From Sacculina carcini (taxonomy: Eukaryota > Arthropoda > Thecostraca > Sacculinidae), in contig OU696587.1 in the NCBI GenBank assembly GCA_916048095.2, forward strand, positions 2,965,579-3,029,578: a stretch of DNA of 64,000 bases. Direction: 5' to 3'. Position numbers and translations under genes: made by a program. Of the stretch, positions 34,091 through 45,721 are shown piece after piece (the first letter of the stretch is position 1; each line of letters begins with the position of its first letter). The notes below the pieces were generated by a model. It did no database searches. It worked only from the letters and a program-made list of their open reading frames with translations, and was not told the DNA's origin.

Positions 34091-36010
34091 TCAACGCCGC
34101 TTCCTGGAACGCTGCTGCTGCTGCGGCTGGTGGCCGTCCTCGCCGGAGCGGCGGCGCTTACTGTCCTCGCGTCTGGCTGCGCCGCCATCTCCAGTCCTGT
34201 CCGTCGAGTCGCCGGTCGTCGTGTGCTGACCCACCGCCTCCGCTAACTGCTGCAGCGCCCCGGCACAATGTTGCCGCATGAGACGAACGGCGCGACTGAC
34301 CTCACCGCGGTGCTCGCCCGTACCACCGCCACTCATCACGGTGTTGGCGAACATGAGCAGTACGTCGCGATGAAAATTGGCCGCTGCCGCCGCAAGACAG
34401 CCGGCGTCCGGCGTCGCGTCCACGTGCTGCCGCTTCAACGTCTCCAGATCCATGGGACGCCGCACAACTTTGGCTGTCGTTGACACGGCTCGCTGGAGCA
34501 GGGCGGCATGTTGATGACCGGCCAACTGGCGCCACACACACTCCGTCAGTCTCCGCCAGTCACCGTCGTCGCGCTCCTCTTTCACCGCGACTGTCTCTGC
34601 TGCCGTCTGTTCACTGACACAAACAGCGTCGAAACTTTGCGCTGCCGCAGCTGGTGACGATACGTTACGTGTCTCGTCATCACACGACGACGGCACAAAC
34701 GATGCTTTGTCCGGCTTGCGTCGACTGCTCTCGGCGTTGTCCGATGCTTCCTCACTACACTGGCCTGTGGAATGGCTAGCTCGTCTGTCTTCGCCGCCAG
34801 CAGCCGCCGCGTTCGATGAGTCGCCGCTAGCGACTGTCATTACACTGTCGTTAGCATCCGTCCGGCCAGCGCTGTCAGAGGCACAGTGGCTACGTCTCGC
34901 TCGAGATGCGTCACAAGTGTCGGCCACTTGCTCGTTCTCCAGGTGGCCACACTCGTTGGTGGCTGGCTGTGCAGCTTGGTCAGCAGGAACAGCACCGTGT
35001 TCTGTCATCGTGACCTTTGAGACAATCTCGTGCTGCGTGTCAGCGGACGGTTCTGCCTGGCTCACAACACTGTCGACCTTCGAGCTACTCTGTGCTAGTG
35101 ATGCAGAGTCGACCGCGACTGTTGTCGGCCCATACGGCTCAGCATCAGTCGTCGATGTCAATGTGTTCACTGACTCAGTTGCAGTAGAGGCGGCGGCGAC
35201 CACGAGTGCAGGCGGAACGACAGCCGCTGACACCACGGCTTCATTGCTAGCACACACGCCGGCCGAACCGTCAGCAGATGTAGCGACTTTACACTGCGAT
35301 AACGAAGATGGAGGGGACTGATGATCGCAAGTCGACGGCTCCAACAATGCTCTCTCCTTGTCCGTGTTGGCGCCTTGAGGCAACTGTACGCCACCTTCTG
35401 GCGCGTGGCCGTCACGCTTCTCCTCTTTGACTGCGTCCGACACAGTTGCGGCGGTTGGCGACCGCTGCTGACACTCAATGTCCGAGGCCGGCTCGCGAGC
35501 GACACTGACTGCACTTTTAGCGAAGGCACTCGACACGTCAGCCGTCGGCAACTCCAGTCGGGCCCTCTTGGCGGCCGGAGCCAATTGCGCGTGCTCACGC
35601 GGCGCGCCACCGTCCTCGTCGTCGATCTCGACGCCGGCCGCCAGCATCTCGTCGAGCTGATCGTCGAGCAGACCGAGTCGCAGTCGACGCAGATCCTCGG
35701 CGACGGCACGGTAGGCCGCCCGCGTCTCAGCCATCAGTGCGCGCAGTTGCTCGATCCTCTGGTCTCGCAGACGACACACGAGCGCTTCCGCCGACGCCCC
35801 GCCGCTGCCGCCACAATCAGCAGTCGACGCCAGCAGTTGGGAGTACTGGTGCGCACAGGCGGCATGCGAAAAACGCTGGCTGTCAGTCGGGTCCGACAGA
35901 CGCACTAATGTGCTGCTGACTGTCGGCCAATCATCGTTGTCACTGCGCTGCACGGCAGACACCAGCAAAAGACGATCGCGTAACGACCACTCGGCTTGGT
36001 TCACGGCCAT
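34091..36010 (-). CDS. BRD8-like bromodomain protein (NuA4/TIP60 complex)
   Basis: 639 residues, single exon. The N-terminus (EWSLRDRLLLVSAVQRSDND, then CAHQYSQLL) and the following helical segment with LRRLRLGLLDDQLDEML match the conserved start of BRD8, a subunit of the NuA4/TIP60 histone acetyltransferase complex in the nucleus. Residues about 130-480 are low-complexity, Ala/Ser/Asp-rich. A bromodomain occupies about 483-597 (WRQLAGHQ, VVRRPMDLETLK, FHRDVLLMFANTVM). The position that is Tyr-Asn in most bromodomains reads Ser-Gly (NTVMSGGG), and the ZA loop is about five residues short, so acetyl-lysine binding is doubtful. The C-terminus is basic (RSRKRR). Human BRD8 is about twice as long. 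Confidence 0.88.
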   Translation of the reverse strand: MAVNQAEWSLRDRLLLVSAVQRSDNDDWPTVSSTLVRLSDPTDSQRFSHAACAHQYSQLLASTADCGGSGGASAEALVCRLRDQRIEQLRALMAETRAAYRAVAEDLRRLRLGLLDDQLDEMLAAGVEIDDEDGGAPREHAQLAPAAKRARLELPTADVSSAFAKSAVSVAREPASDIECQQRSPTAATVSDAVKEEKRDGHAPEGGVQLPQGANTDKERALLEPSTCDHQSPPSSLSQCKVATSADGSAGVCASNEAVVSAAVVPPALVVAAASTATESVNTLTSTTDAEPYGPTTVAVDSASLAQSSSKVDSVVSQAEPSADTQHEIVSKVTMTEHGAVPADQAAQPATNECGHLENEQVADTCDASRARRSHCASDSAGRTDANDSVMTVASGDSSNAAAAGGEDRRASHSTGQCSEEASDNAESSRRKPDKASFVPSSCDDETRNVSSPAAAAQSFDAVCVSEQTAAETVAVKEERDDGDWRRLTECVWRQLAGHQHAALLQRAVSTTAKVVRRPMDLETLKRQHVDATPDAGCLAAAAANFHRDVLLMFANTVMSGGGTGEHRGEVSRAVRLMRQHCAGALQQLAEAVGQHTTTGDSTDRTGDGGAARREDSKRRRSGEDGHQPQQQQRSRKRR

Positions 36011-36217
36011 CTCCAGCCCCCTCTCTTTTGTGATGCTCTTTTTCGAGTCTGTCGCCGTTTAAGCCTTGTAGCGACACCGAATAACAAGTAATGCCAGACA
36101 CGATTATTTGTATAACTTCAACAGTTTCGACAACTAGACCTCACGTCCTGTGATGAGTATTCCATTTGTGAGAAGTATTCCAATACAGCTCCTAGAAATC
36201 ACAATTTAAGACAGTTC

Positions 36218-37735
36218 AGTTCAGTGTATTTGCTATAGCGCCTGTCATACACGGGCGCGCAGCAGCTATATAGTGTAAACAAGCGGACAAAGCTAAAACA
36301 GTTATTTACGGAAACAATAAAAAGAATGAAGAACACATGAATGAACAAATATTACTTAATTTTAGTAACGCAATGAACACATTAACAGGATGAGATGAAC
36401 ACAATGATGAGTGAGCGATATGTACAATGGACATACATGATACATAAACACAAGCATACATGCATTCGCGCCCACACACACACATCAGAGAGAGGCAAAA
36501 GGAGTCAAGGAATGAGTCACGGGATCAAAGGAAAGTTCGAAAAGATGTTTACGTAGAGAAGAGGTAAAATATCGATACGTGAGCGAGGTGACATGAGAAG
36601 GGAGCGAGTTATATAATCGAGGACCGTAGAACGAGAACGATGTAGAAGACCAGGCAGATTCATTGAGGGCGCCAGGACAGCATAGAGGAGCAGAATGACG
36701 GGAAGTGGTATTAGAAGAGGGAGAGGGTAGATCAGAAAGATATAAAGGTTGATTAGGAGTATGTAAGACTTTGAAGATTATGCAGCAGATTTTGAAGTGA
36801 ATGTGCAATTTAATAGGAAACTAACGGAATTGAAACAGAAAAGGAGAAGTATGGCGACAGAAGATAGGATGCAGAACAAAACGACAGGACTGATTTATTA
36901 CGCGCTGAAGAATTTTGAAAGAAGAATTAGGACAGCTGAAGTGAAGTGAGCTGTGAGTGAGTAGAAGTGAGTAGTCGAGTCTGGAGAAGATAAGAGAATG
37001 AACAAGCTTGATTGCAGAGGGCTGATCGAGACAGGGACGGATGGGATAAAGCGAGCGAAGAATCAAGCGACAAGTGCGAGCAGTAGAAAGGATATTGGTT
37101 GACAATGAAAGGGAAGAGTCAAATATAACCCCAAGATTTTTAACAGTCACTGAAAGAGACAAGGGTAGGAAAGGAGCAATACGAGGAGGATGAAGAGCGA
37201 TAAATTCAGATTTAGAAGTGTTCAAGAGGAGGCGACGTGAGGAGGTCCAGGTCGAGATAGCAGAAAGTACGTCAGACAAGAAATTAGGATGCGAGAGAGG
37301 ACAAGGGAGATATTATTGGATATCGTCTGCATAAATATGAAAGTAATGGAGTAGCGCCTAAGGATGGGACAATGAGAAGACATGTAGACATTGAAAAGGA
37401 GAGGACCGAGAATAGAACCTTGAGGAAGACCGGACTTAAGAGGGAGCACAGTGGAAACGGAGGAATTGAACTTAACAGAAAAAATTCGACCATGCAAGTA
37501 AGAACGAAGTAGTGAGAGAGCGGAATGTGAGACACCGAGATGGAGGAGGTCATCGGTGAGAACAGAGTGATCAACCGAGTCAAAGGCACAGCTCATATCG
37601 AGTAGTACTAGAAGAACAGAATGACGATAAGAGAAGGAGGAAAGAATAGAGACCGGAATGAGAACGGATTCAGTAGTGACCAGGACGGAAGCCGGATTGG
37701 TGAGAATCACATTGCACATATGAAATTACGATTAA
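36218..37735 (-). mobile_element. LINE copy 2 (same family as 1109-2830)
   Basis: The 3' end at 36218 (GTGTATTTGCTATAGCGCC) matches the first LINE's end. RT pieces on the minus strand are LLDMSCAFDSVDHSVL (motif A), SGLPQGSILGPLLFN, and a YADD box encoded near 37320-37340 in a shifted frame followed by a stop. A thumb/C-terminal region (LLLNTSKSEFIALHPP) follows. Confidence 0.82.
36485..37719 (-). pseudogene. LINE reverse transcriptase, frameshifted
   Basis: Frames 37222-37719, 36821-37279 and 36485-36808 are consecutive parts of one RT. YADD is intact at the base level but is out of frame with PQGSILGPLLF and followed by a stop, so the enzyme is dead. Better preserved than copy 1 in motif A. 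Confidence 0.78.
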
Positions 37736-37904
37736 AAGCTTAGGAGCAGAAGACGAATGTGAATGTTTTTGTTGGTAGCACCGATGTCAATTGAAGAGAA
37801 CAAATGACCTGTGCCAAATGCACCTTGTATATTACATTTACATTGCAATCTATAAAACCAAACAAAATATTTTCTATGACTTCATCAATCAACATAAACT
37901 TTGT

Positions 37905-38100
37905 TGTGTTTGTTGTTGTCGTTTCAAGCGCGCACCAGCCAGTTTAGACTATATGGCGCGCCCCACTGTGTGCCCATCTACAGTGGTGACTGCCGGTAGA
38001 CTTAAGCGGATGTGTTGAACGAACCCAGGCCAGGATTCGAACCGCGAACCTCTGACACACGAGACTTCAGCGCCTAATCACTGAGCTACTCCGGAGCACT
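37905..38100 (-). mobile_element. tRNA-derived SINE
   Basis: On the minus strand the head reads GGAGTAGCTCAGTGATTAGG (A box) and further on GCGGTTCGAATCC (B box), the two internal RNA polymerase III promoter boxes. The acceptor stem does not pair like a real tRNA. A non-tRNA body follows and ends in GTT/AAC-rich simple sequence near 37905. Confidence 0.7.
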
Positions 38101-38116
38101 ACATAATCTATCGTTT

Positions 38117-38203
38117 GTATGCACCCTATGAGTCGTTCAAACTACACACTCTTTCGTTTGAACGACTACACACTCTTTCGTTTGAACGACTCATAGGATG
38201 CAT
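38117..38203. repeat. short palindrome
   Basis: CACCCTATGAGTCGTTCAAA and the inverted TTTGAACGACTCATAGGATG enclose two tandem copies of TACACACTCTTTCGTTTGAA. Confidence 0.8.
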
Positions 38204-38446
38204 ACAAAACATACAGCCAAACAACACCGATACTAGCCAGAATGAGAACAACAACAGCATACCTGGTAGCCCAATAATCCACAACAAATTCTTGATATTG
38301 CCACACTCACTTGTTCCGAGCTTTCTGGTGTTTGTAAAAATTGGAAGCTAAAAACGAAATGCAACTTCACCACGGAGTTTTTTTTGCTGGAAAAGCGCTT
38401 CAGCCGAAATCGACCATTTCGCGCCAGAAACGTTATCACGGAAACG

Positions 38447-38742
38447 TAGTCAAACCCGTTGTGACGGAACGGATGGCGACCTGACGTTTGCGACGCGTTC
38501 AAGGCATTCAATGCCTTCACTGAATATTTATTCCTTCACTGAAACTTGTAGGGTCTGTTATGAAATTGCATTTGTTGTTTGAATAGTCTCTTGCTGTCTT
38601 ATTCTGAGTTCGCATTGATTTAATACGTCTTATTGGGGCCTTTATTTACTTGAGTGCTTATTCTGGTGTCATATTTTGTTGCAGTGGAAGTTGTATGGAC
38701 CAATTCCATTGTTTGGTGTGTTTTGTTGTGGGAATGGCTTTG
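38447..38742. repeat. left arm of a spaced inverted repeat
   Basis: Reads GACGGAACGGATGGCGACC outward to GGCCTTTATTTACTTGAGTG and GGAATGGC inward. The inverted counterpart is 40423-40710. The two arms and 1.7-kb interior form a DNA-transposon-like or foldback layout. Confidence 0.7.
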
Positions 38743-39898
38743 ATAGCTGTTTGGTTTGTTAATACCACAGGTGATTAATTGGTTAAACTGATAAGCGCAC
38801 GTTTATTTTCTGCTGCCTGTTGTTTTCAGCAATCTTTTAGCTTTCTCTTGTGTGCTTGATCTGGTTTTAATGTTACTGTATATTGTGTGTATACGTGTTT
38901 GCTACATTGGATCCATTTTATTTATTCTTGCCGTTGATTATTTGTGCTCGCATATGTGGTTATATGCGCTAAACGAAATATATTTTTGCTTGATTGGTCT
39001 TGTTGCTTTGTTGGTTAGTACACGAGTTAAACTGTTTTCCCTGGTGGTGGGCTATATGTTGGTCAAACGGTGACGTGATTGATACGAGTGTCGAGAAAGT
39101 ATTTCTGTACTGGTCGTGACTGCGAAAACCCGTGTGGTGGCCGGACCTGCGGTGTGCCAGCCGGGGCCGTGAGGCTTTGCCCCCGCAAAATTACACGCGA
39201 ACATAGCCTTCTCTACTGATGTGTTTAAATGCGTATGGTCAACAATCTATATATGGTCAATATGTGAATAAAGTACGCACACTAAAAACTATTGAAGTTC
39301 ATTTAATTTAAAATCACTACTCTGGGGGATATTTACTAACATCGCTGCCCTCTTCAATAATCAAACATCAGATTATCCAGTGGGCGTCGAAGTTCAAACT
39401 GTATAGTTAGTATAACACTTGTTCAGCATCAACCAATCGGATTCTACTCAGATTAGTGTTGAACACAATGTGTGTGTGTATGTGTGTGCTCGAATTCCGT
39501 CCATGAGAAGCAGGTCACAGCGAGCAGCGTGGCAGCTATGAGACCCCGCCTCTGAGCGGATAATACTTTCCATAGTGAAGGGGGACCTGTAGTCATTGTG
39601 GACATGGACATCTGCATTCCACTCTGCTAGCCCCGTGGCAGAACAAGATTTGATTTAGTAAGAAATGTTGATGCTTTGATTGTAAGGCGAGCTGTAAATC
39701 AGCCATGCATTCTCAGAAAACAGTCACTTCGACAGTCAACAATGAACTAAAAAATTGCAGAAGAATCTAAGGATGAACCAAGCCTGTGGTTCACTACAAA
39801 TGACTCCTATGTGAATGCGCGTGTACACCTACACACATTTAAAACGTGTGTAGGTAGCTTCGATTGGTACAGTCACCAATCGAAAAATGGGCCTTGAA
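38743..39898. other. interior of the 38.4-40.7-kb inverted-repeat element
   Basis: A short hydrophobic open frame (38852-39073, + strand) is the only coding-like feature and matches no family. No transposase is recognised. Confidence 0.3.
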
Positions 39899-40308
39899 GC
39901 GTTTTACGTACACGGGCGCGCAGCAGCTAAACAGTATGTACAAGCGGACAAAGCTAAACAGTTATTACAGAAACAATAAAAAGAACACATGAATGAATAA
40001 ATATTACACGATTCAAATAACTCAATGAACACATTTACACAATGAGAAGAACACATTGAAGGGTGATTGAAGAACGCAATAACAGAGAACAATAAACATA
40101 ATTAGACTAAAACATAGGTAAACACAAACATACATGCATTCGCGCCCACACACATATCAGAGAGAGGCAAAAGGAGTCAAGGAATGAGTCACGGGATCAA
40201 AGGAAATTTCCACAAGATGTTTACGTAGAGAAGAGGTAAAAGATTGATACGTGAGCGAGGTGATATGAGAAGGGAGCGAGTTATATAATCGAGGACCGTA
40301 GAAGGTTC
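39899..40308 (-). mobile_element. LINE 3' fragment (copy 3)
   Basis: Matches 36250-36640 almost throughout (GGGCGCGCAGCAGCTA..., GAGAGAGGCAAAAGGAGTCA, GAGTTATATAATCGAGGACC). It is a strongly 5'-truncated copy with only the 3' UTR and the last codons of RT. Confidence 0.8.
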
Positions 40309-40422
40309 TCAAAAGTTATATTACTAAGACATTACTCACTGATTAATAACATTGTACACAAAGACAAATATCACTTAGATGATAACTGAACGTCTGCAGC
40401 TATTTTCCTGAACAGAGACCAT

Positions 40423-40710
40423 TCCCACAACAAAACAACAATGGAATTGGTCCTTACAACTTCCACTGCAACGAAAATAAGACACCAGAATAAGCACTCA
40501 AGTAAATAAAGGCCCCAATAAGACTTATTAAATCAATGTGAACTTAGAATATGATGGCAAGAAACTATTCAAACAACAAATGCAATTTCATAACAGATAA
40601 TAACAAACCCTCCACGTTTCAGTGAAGGAATTAATCTTCAGTGAAGGCATTAAATGCCTTAAACGCGTCGCAAACGTCAGGTCGCCATCCGTTCCAGGTC
40701 GCCATCCGTT
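40423..40710. repeat. right arm of a spaced inverted repeat
   Basis: Inverted copy of 38447-38742. The outer end carries a local tandem duplication of AGGTCGCCATCCGTTCC. Confidence 0.7.
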
Positions 40711-41024
40711 CCGTCACACCGTCAGGAATTTGGCAAGGAGTTCTCTATATAATAAAACGATGCTATACAAATTATTTGAAGGATGACGATATGTGTGACC
40801 AATCCAACTTTTTTATAACTGAACTTAGATAATCATGAACCATTTGTCGATATATTTTAAAGATCAACAATGACAACAATATCTGGCAAATGCAAGCAGA
40901 ACAATATATTCAATATATGTTGGACATGAATATAACAATACATTGGATATATTTACCTGTTAGTCAATGTAAAACAGTAACAGATTAAACATGTAAATAT
41001 TACCATAAATCATGATAGTGGTAG

Positions 41025-41194
41025 CAGAGCCGTAGCAACCGCCCCCCGTACCCCCCGGCCGGGGGCCCCGAACGTTGAGGGGCCCCTTTGCTTCACGTAT
41101 TATGTGATTATGTCTAATAAATGCATTCAATATTCACAATGGGGGCCCCAAGTGTTGCCTTCGGGGGGGCCCATAATTCCTCGCAACGGCTCTG
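41025..41194. mobile_element. 170-bp hAT-type MITE with perfect 8-bp TSD
   Basis: Inverted ends CAGAGCCGTAGCAACC and CGCAACGGCTCTG. Exact duplication AGTGGTAG at 41017-41024 and 41195-41202. The interior is GGGGCCCC-rich. Confidence 0.85.
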
Positions 41195-41216
41195 AGTGGT
41201 AGCATATGTACCGCAT

Positions 41217-42497
41217 GATAGCTTCAGCGGTACGCGTCCCGGAGGTGTATGTCCCCTGCACACAGACATACACCACGTACAAACACCAGTCAGTGCGCAC
41301 CAACCATCTTCAGTGTCAGGGCCAACATCTGGTTCGCATCCGCCTTACCACATCCTCACCCAAGGATGCAGCAGCCATCGAGGGCAACATCTGGTCCACA
41401 TCCGTGCGCCCAGACCATATGACCAAACCCAGACCACGCCAGCGACATATAAAACACCGTCACACACACACTCTTCCACAACCAGTCCACAGAACTCACC
41501 CTGTTGCTGGATCGCTCTGTTGTTCACCATTACTTGTGTTTTGTTTCGCCACAGTAAGTAACCGCCTCTGAACTATGATCTCTTTTGAATAAATATTGCG
41601 TTGTCGTCCCCCATTATGTCGTTCGCCAGACCCAGGGGGATTGCAGCGGATTATCAGCGGATTCCACTTTGTTGGAACCCCTTGGGTCTGGCGAACGACA
41701 CAATGGGGGACGACAACGCAATATTTATTCAAAAGAGATCACGGTTCAGAGGCGGTTACTTACTGTGGCGAAACAAAACACAAGTAATGGTGAACAACAG
41801 AGCGAGCCAGCAACAGGGTAAGTTCTGTGGACTGGATGTGGAAGAGTGTGTGTGACGGTGTTTTATACGTCGCTGGCGTGTGTGGTTGGGAATGTGTGTT
41901 GTCGTTGCCTGGTCAGACCTCGCCCTGCTACTGGTAACCGTGTAATTCCAGTATAACCAGATTCATGGTCGAGTCGTCGGCGACTAAACCGGCTCCCCCA
42001 CTGTTCTGCAGTGAGGAGGGTGGCTAGACACCCGACAGGAAAAAAAAACAAAACCTGTTTCAAGGGCGGATGAGCTATCTGATAGCCAACGGCCATCTAG
42101 CATGTTCCATTTTGCAAACGTGTTTTCATTTTTCTATTTGTGCCTACTCCCTGCTCGCTATGTTGTTGTTGTTGTTGTTTTGTGTGTATGTGCGTATCTT
42201 GTCACCTGGTGCTCTGGGTCACATATGGTCTGGGCGCACGGATGTGGACCAGATGTTGCCCTCGATGGCTGCTGCATCCCTGGGTGAGGATGTGGTCAGG
42301 CGGATGCGAACCAGATGTTGGCCCTGACACTGAAGAGGGTTGGTGCGCACTGACTGGTGTTTGTACGTGGTGTATGTCTGTGTGCAGGGGACATACACCT
42401 CCGGGACGCGACACTTTACCGGGGTGGTGCGCGTTGGCTGGTGTATGTCTGTGTGCAGGGGACATACACCTCCGGGACGCGTACCGCTGAAGCGCTG
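41217..42497. repeat. large inverted repeat built from LTR-like arms
   Basis: The left arm 41217-41640 is repeated inverted at about 41675-41905 and 42205-42497, meeting near 41660. A 300-base block (41906-42204) interrupts the right arm, and its outer end carries a duplication of GACATACACCTCCGGGACGC. The arms contain a TATA-like CATATAAAACACC (about 41447) and AATAAA (about 41588), as in LTR promoter/polyadenylation units, but no TG...CA element could be delimited. Confidence 0.7.
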
Positions 42498-42801
42498 GTA
42501 GAGTGTGTGTTTGTGGTGTATGGGCAAATGTTTTTGACCTACATTTGCACAGGCGTGTTATGTTCTACTCAGCACCATCGAAACGCCCTTGATACAATTC
42601 TATTCTATGCACACACACACAACCACCACACAATACGATCACACTATGACTTCACAGGTCCGCAACACGAATCACACTGACTAGCACGCACACATACATG
42701 AACGCACACACAAGTGTCTGTGACCTTGACAGGTCACGCAATAACATATACGTCTCTAGTGTTATGGCGCTCATACGCTTACACACACAACACCTCCCCC
42801 T

Positions 42802-45082
42802 TCAATCATGGTAAGTCTTCTTGCCCCACCGAACTTGTAACCGATCAGGGCGTCGGCGTTGTCGACTTGACCGACGTTGCGGGTATGGCGGTTCTTGCTC
42901 ATCTTCTGCAGACGTCTTGCTTTCCTCCGACACTGCAGGCAACTTCTCAACGTCCATATGTTTGTCGGTGGTGTTTGCATCTATGAGCGGAAAATACAAC
43001 CGCAAGTATCGTCGGTTACGACGCAGGGATTGTCCACTCGGTAAACGTATGACATAATCACGGTGGTTACCGATGGCTGCTACCACTCCGCATCTGTCCC
43101 ACCGCCCGGTGTCTGGGTCCTGTATGCTAACGTGGTTCCCTATTCGCAGTCCACGAAGTTTTCTTGCACCTCGATCATAATACTGCTTGGTCCGCGCCTC
43201 CGTCGCATTGGCCCGCTTGTCATACTCCTCGTCGGCCTCTTTCCATTCGACGGAGAAAGCTGATCGATGAGCAGGAACAGCTGATCGGATGGGGTGTCCA
43301 AACAGGATCTGTGCTGGCGACTTTCCATCTGCTCTCGATGAATTCCGTAGCTCCAGTAGTCCTCTAGCAAACTCGTCCGTGTCCAGCTTGCCTGACGATG
43401 TCGTTTTCTGCACTAATCTCTTCACAGATTTGACCGCAGCCTCAGCCAGGCCATTGCTTTGATGGTGATATGGCGACGACATCATGTGCCTCACTCCCCA
43501 TCGTTGAAAAAAATCACGGGTTCGACGTGCTTTGAACTGCGGTCCACCATCACTACGTAGGACCGTTGGTACTCCCACGGCCGCAAAATGTTCTCTCAGC
43601 GAACTCACCAGTTCTCTCGCTGATGCTTCTCGCTGGCATGACGAGACCATTGGCCAACCAGATAGCCGATCCACGTAAACCAGATATGTACGTCCCGCAT
43701 GGTGGAAATAGTCTGCCGCCACATGCTCAAACACCCTAGAGCACATTGGTTCTTGAACCAGTGGTTCTTTTGGCTGGCTGGGCAAATATTTGTGGCACGC
43801 GCTGCACGACGATATGACATTTTCTATATCGTTGTCGATGCCGGGCCAAAACACGGTTTGCCTGGCACGTTGCTTTGTTTTTACCATACCAAGATGGGCA
43901 TCATGCAGTCTTTTCAAGGTTTCTTTGCGCAATTTTCCCGGAATCAGTAGGCGTTGTCCACAAAGCACTAGGCCTCCGTCCACCAGCAGACGATCGCGCA
44001 CACTCCAGTATTGACGGATATGTTGAGGCATTTCTTCTCTCCTGCTGGGGAAGCTTTTGATAACAGCCTCTCTTACAGCTGTATACTCTGGGTCCATTTC
44101 TCCGGCATTACGAACTGTTGTTACTGTTGCATCTTCGAGAGGTGATACGCGCCGACCTTCATCGTCCACCGCGTTTATGACTGCTACAGTTTGAATATGC
44201 AGCCCATCTTCCGTCGTTTCTTCCGCCTCATACTCATCTTCTTTTGATGGCTTGTCCACTGGGTGTCTCGACAACGCGTCGGCTCCGTGGTGCTCCGTTC
44301 CCGGGCGCCATTTGGCCTCGAACGAGAACGGTAGCAATTTTTCCCTGAAGCGTAATATGCGAGGATTTTCGATGCCTGATAGACCTTTTTGATTCAGAAT
44401 GGGCACCAAGGGTCTGTGGTCTGTAACCACCAGAAATTTAGGCAAGCCGATCAGATACATAGAACACTTTTGGCATGCCCAGACAATTGCTAGACATTCC
44501 AGCTCGCATACTGCATATCGCGTTTCCGTGTCCGTCAAAAAACGTGACCCACATTGGATGAGGCGCCATTTTCCCGTATTATCACGTTGGCGGAGCATAA
44601 ACCCCAATCCTCCAATCCGTGCTGCATCTGTTTCCAGCACGGTTTCCCGCGATGAGCTGTAAAAACCCAGGCTGGGAGGTTCGATCAACGCCGTCTGCAC
44701 GGCTTTCATCGCTTTCGTGTGTGCTTCAGTCCAATTCCACACATTTTTCGGTTTCAACAAATCCCGTAACGGTGATGAAGCTGCAGAAATGTTTGATGAA
44801 AAATTTCCCAGCTGGTTAACCAGGCCCATGAAAGACCTCAAGTCAGTGATGCCTTCTGGCACTGGAAATTCAGCAATGGCTTTAACTTTTCGCTCGTCGG
44901 CTGTGTAGCCTGTATGATCTATTCGGTATCCGCAATAATCCACGCCCGAACAAGCAAACTTGAATTTTTCGGCGTTGAGAGTAATGCCTGCTGAGTCACA
45001 AAGTTGTAGCACTGACCAGACGCGCGCAAGATGCTCATCATAGGCGCCGTCATACACAAGTATATCGTCGACGACTTTACAC
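42802..45082 (-). pseudogene. Ty3 element 1 pol remnant: RT tail, RNase H, integrase
   Basis: The frame starts at the RT catalytic loop (VVDDILVYD) and runs through the RT thumb and RNase H (ETDAARIGGLGFML, VVTDHRPL). The integrase follows with an HHCC zinc finger (HLGMVKTKQRAR...CSACHKY), the DDE residues (AADYFHHAG, RSDGGPQF, NGLAEAAVKS) and a C-terminal region. All catalytic residues of RNase H and integrase are present and no stop interrupts some 750 codons. The upstream RT palm is missing, so there is no reverse transcriptase. No start codon of its own. Confidence 0.88.
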
Positions 45083-45721
45083 ACTTGAGAATCGATGAAG
45101 CGCTTCTTCGTCAGCGATGCCCATGACTATTTTGTCTCTGAGTGTTTTATCCGAACATTCAGTGCAGAAATCACAGAATGCCATCGACTCTTTGATGCAA
45201 CACAAGAAGTCGTTGAAGGATTCTCCGTCCTCTTGCTTTCTCAGGAAGAACTCTCTGCGATCAATAACAATGTTTCTTTGGTTGCGCAGATATGCCTCCA
45301 TCTTATTCACACATTCCTCGATGTTGGTGTGCGGGGTGACTGCCAGTCCGTACCGAAGTATTCTGGACCACTCTTCGTCCACTAGCGATACAAGCACTGC
45401 TCTTTGCTCCTCGTCCGGGAGATCATTCAGCTTGCACAATAATGCGTAAGCTTCAAACTTGTGCTTCCAATTATCGAATTCCTTCAGGGACACTGAGGAC
45501 GACAGAAACGGTGCTGGTGTGGCTGATGCCGGCGCACGTTGTTTGATGTCAGAGCGTTTCTCATCGGCTGACATTGCTCTTTGCTGAGTTGGGCTGACTG
45601 ACATTTTCTCCAGTATGTTTGTCAGTCTCTCTTCTCGTGCGGCTGCCTGCCTTTGCAGTTCAGCATTGGCTGCCATTTGTTGCGCCATAAGCTCTGTGAG
45701 TTTTACGATTGATGCTTCCAT
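45077..45721 (-). pseudogene. Ty3 element 1 gag, truncated
   Basis: 214 residues from ATG at 45721: an N-terminal coiled-coil-like stretch (LMAQQMAANAELQRQAAARE) then a gag capsid region (FDNWKHKFEAYALLCKLNDL, VDRREFFLRKQEDGESFNDF). Translation stops at the deletion joint (IADEEALHRFSSV-stop), before the CCHC zinc knuckle. The joint also puts pol in another frame. Confidence 0.8.

Noticed and set aside
34707-35321. 204-codon frame antisense to BRD8 (and others at 35321-35908, 35167-35709)
   Set aside because: Shadow of GC-rich codon usage in the real gene; no conserved motif.
38020-38100. Genuine tRNA gene on the minus strand
   Set aside because: A and B boxes are present, but the acceptor and anticodon stems do not pair well and a SINE body follows.
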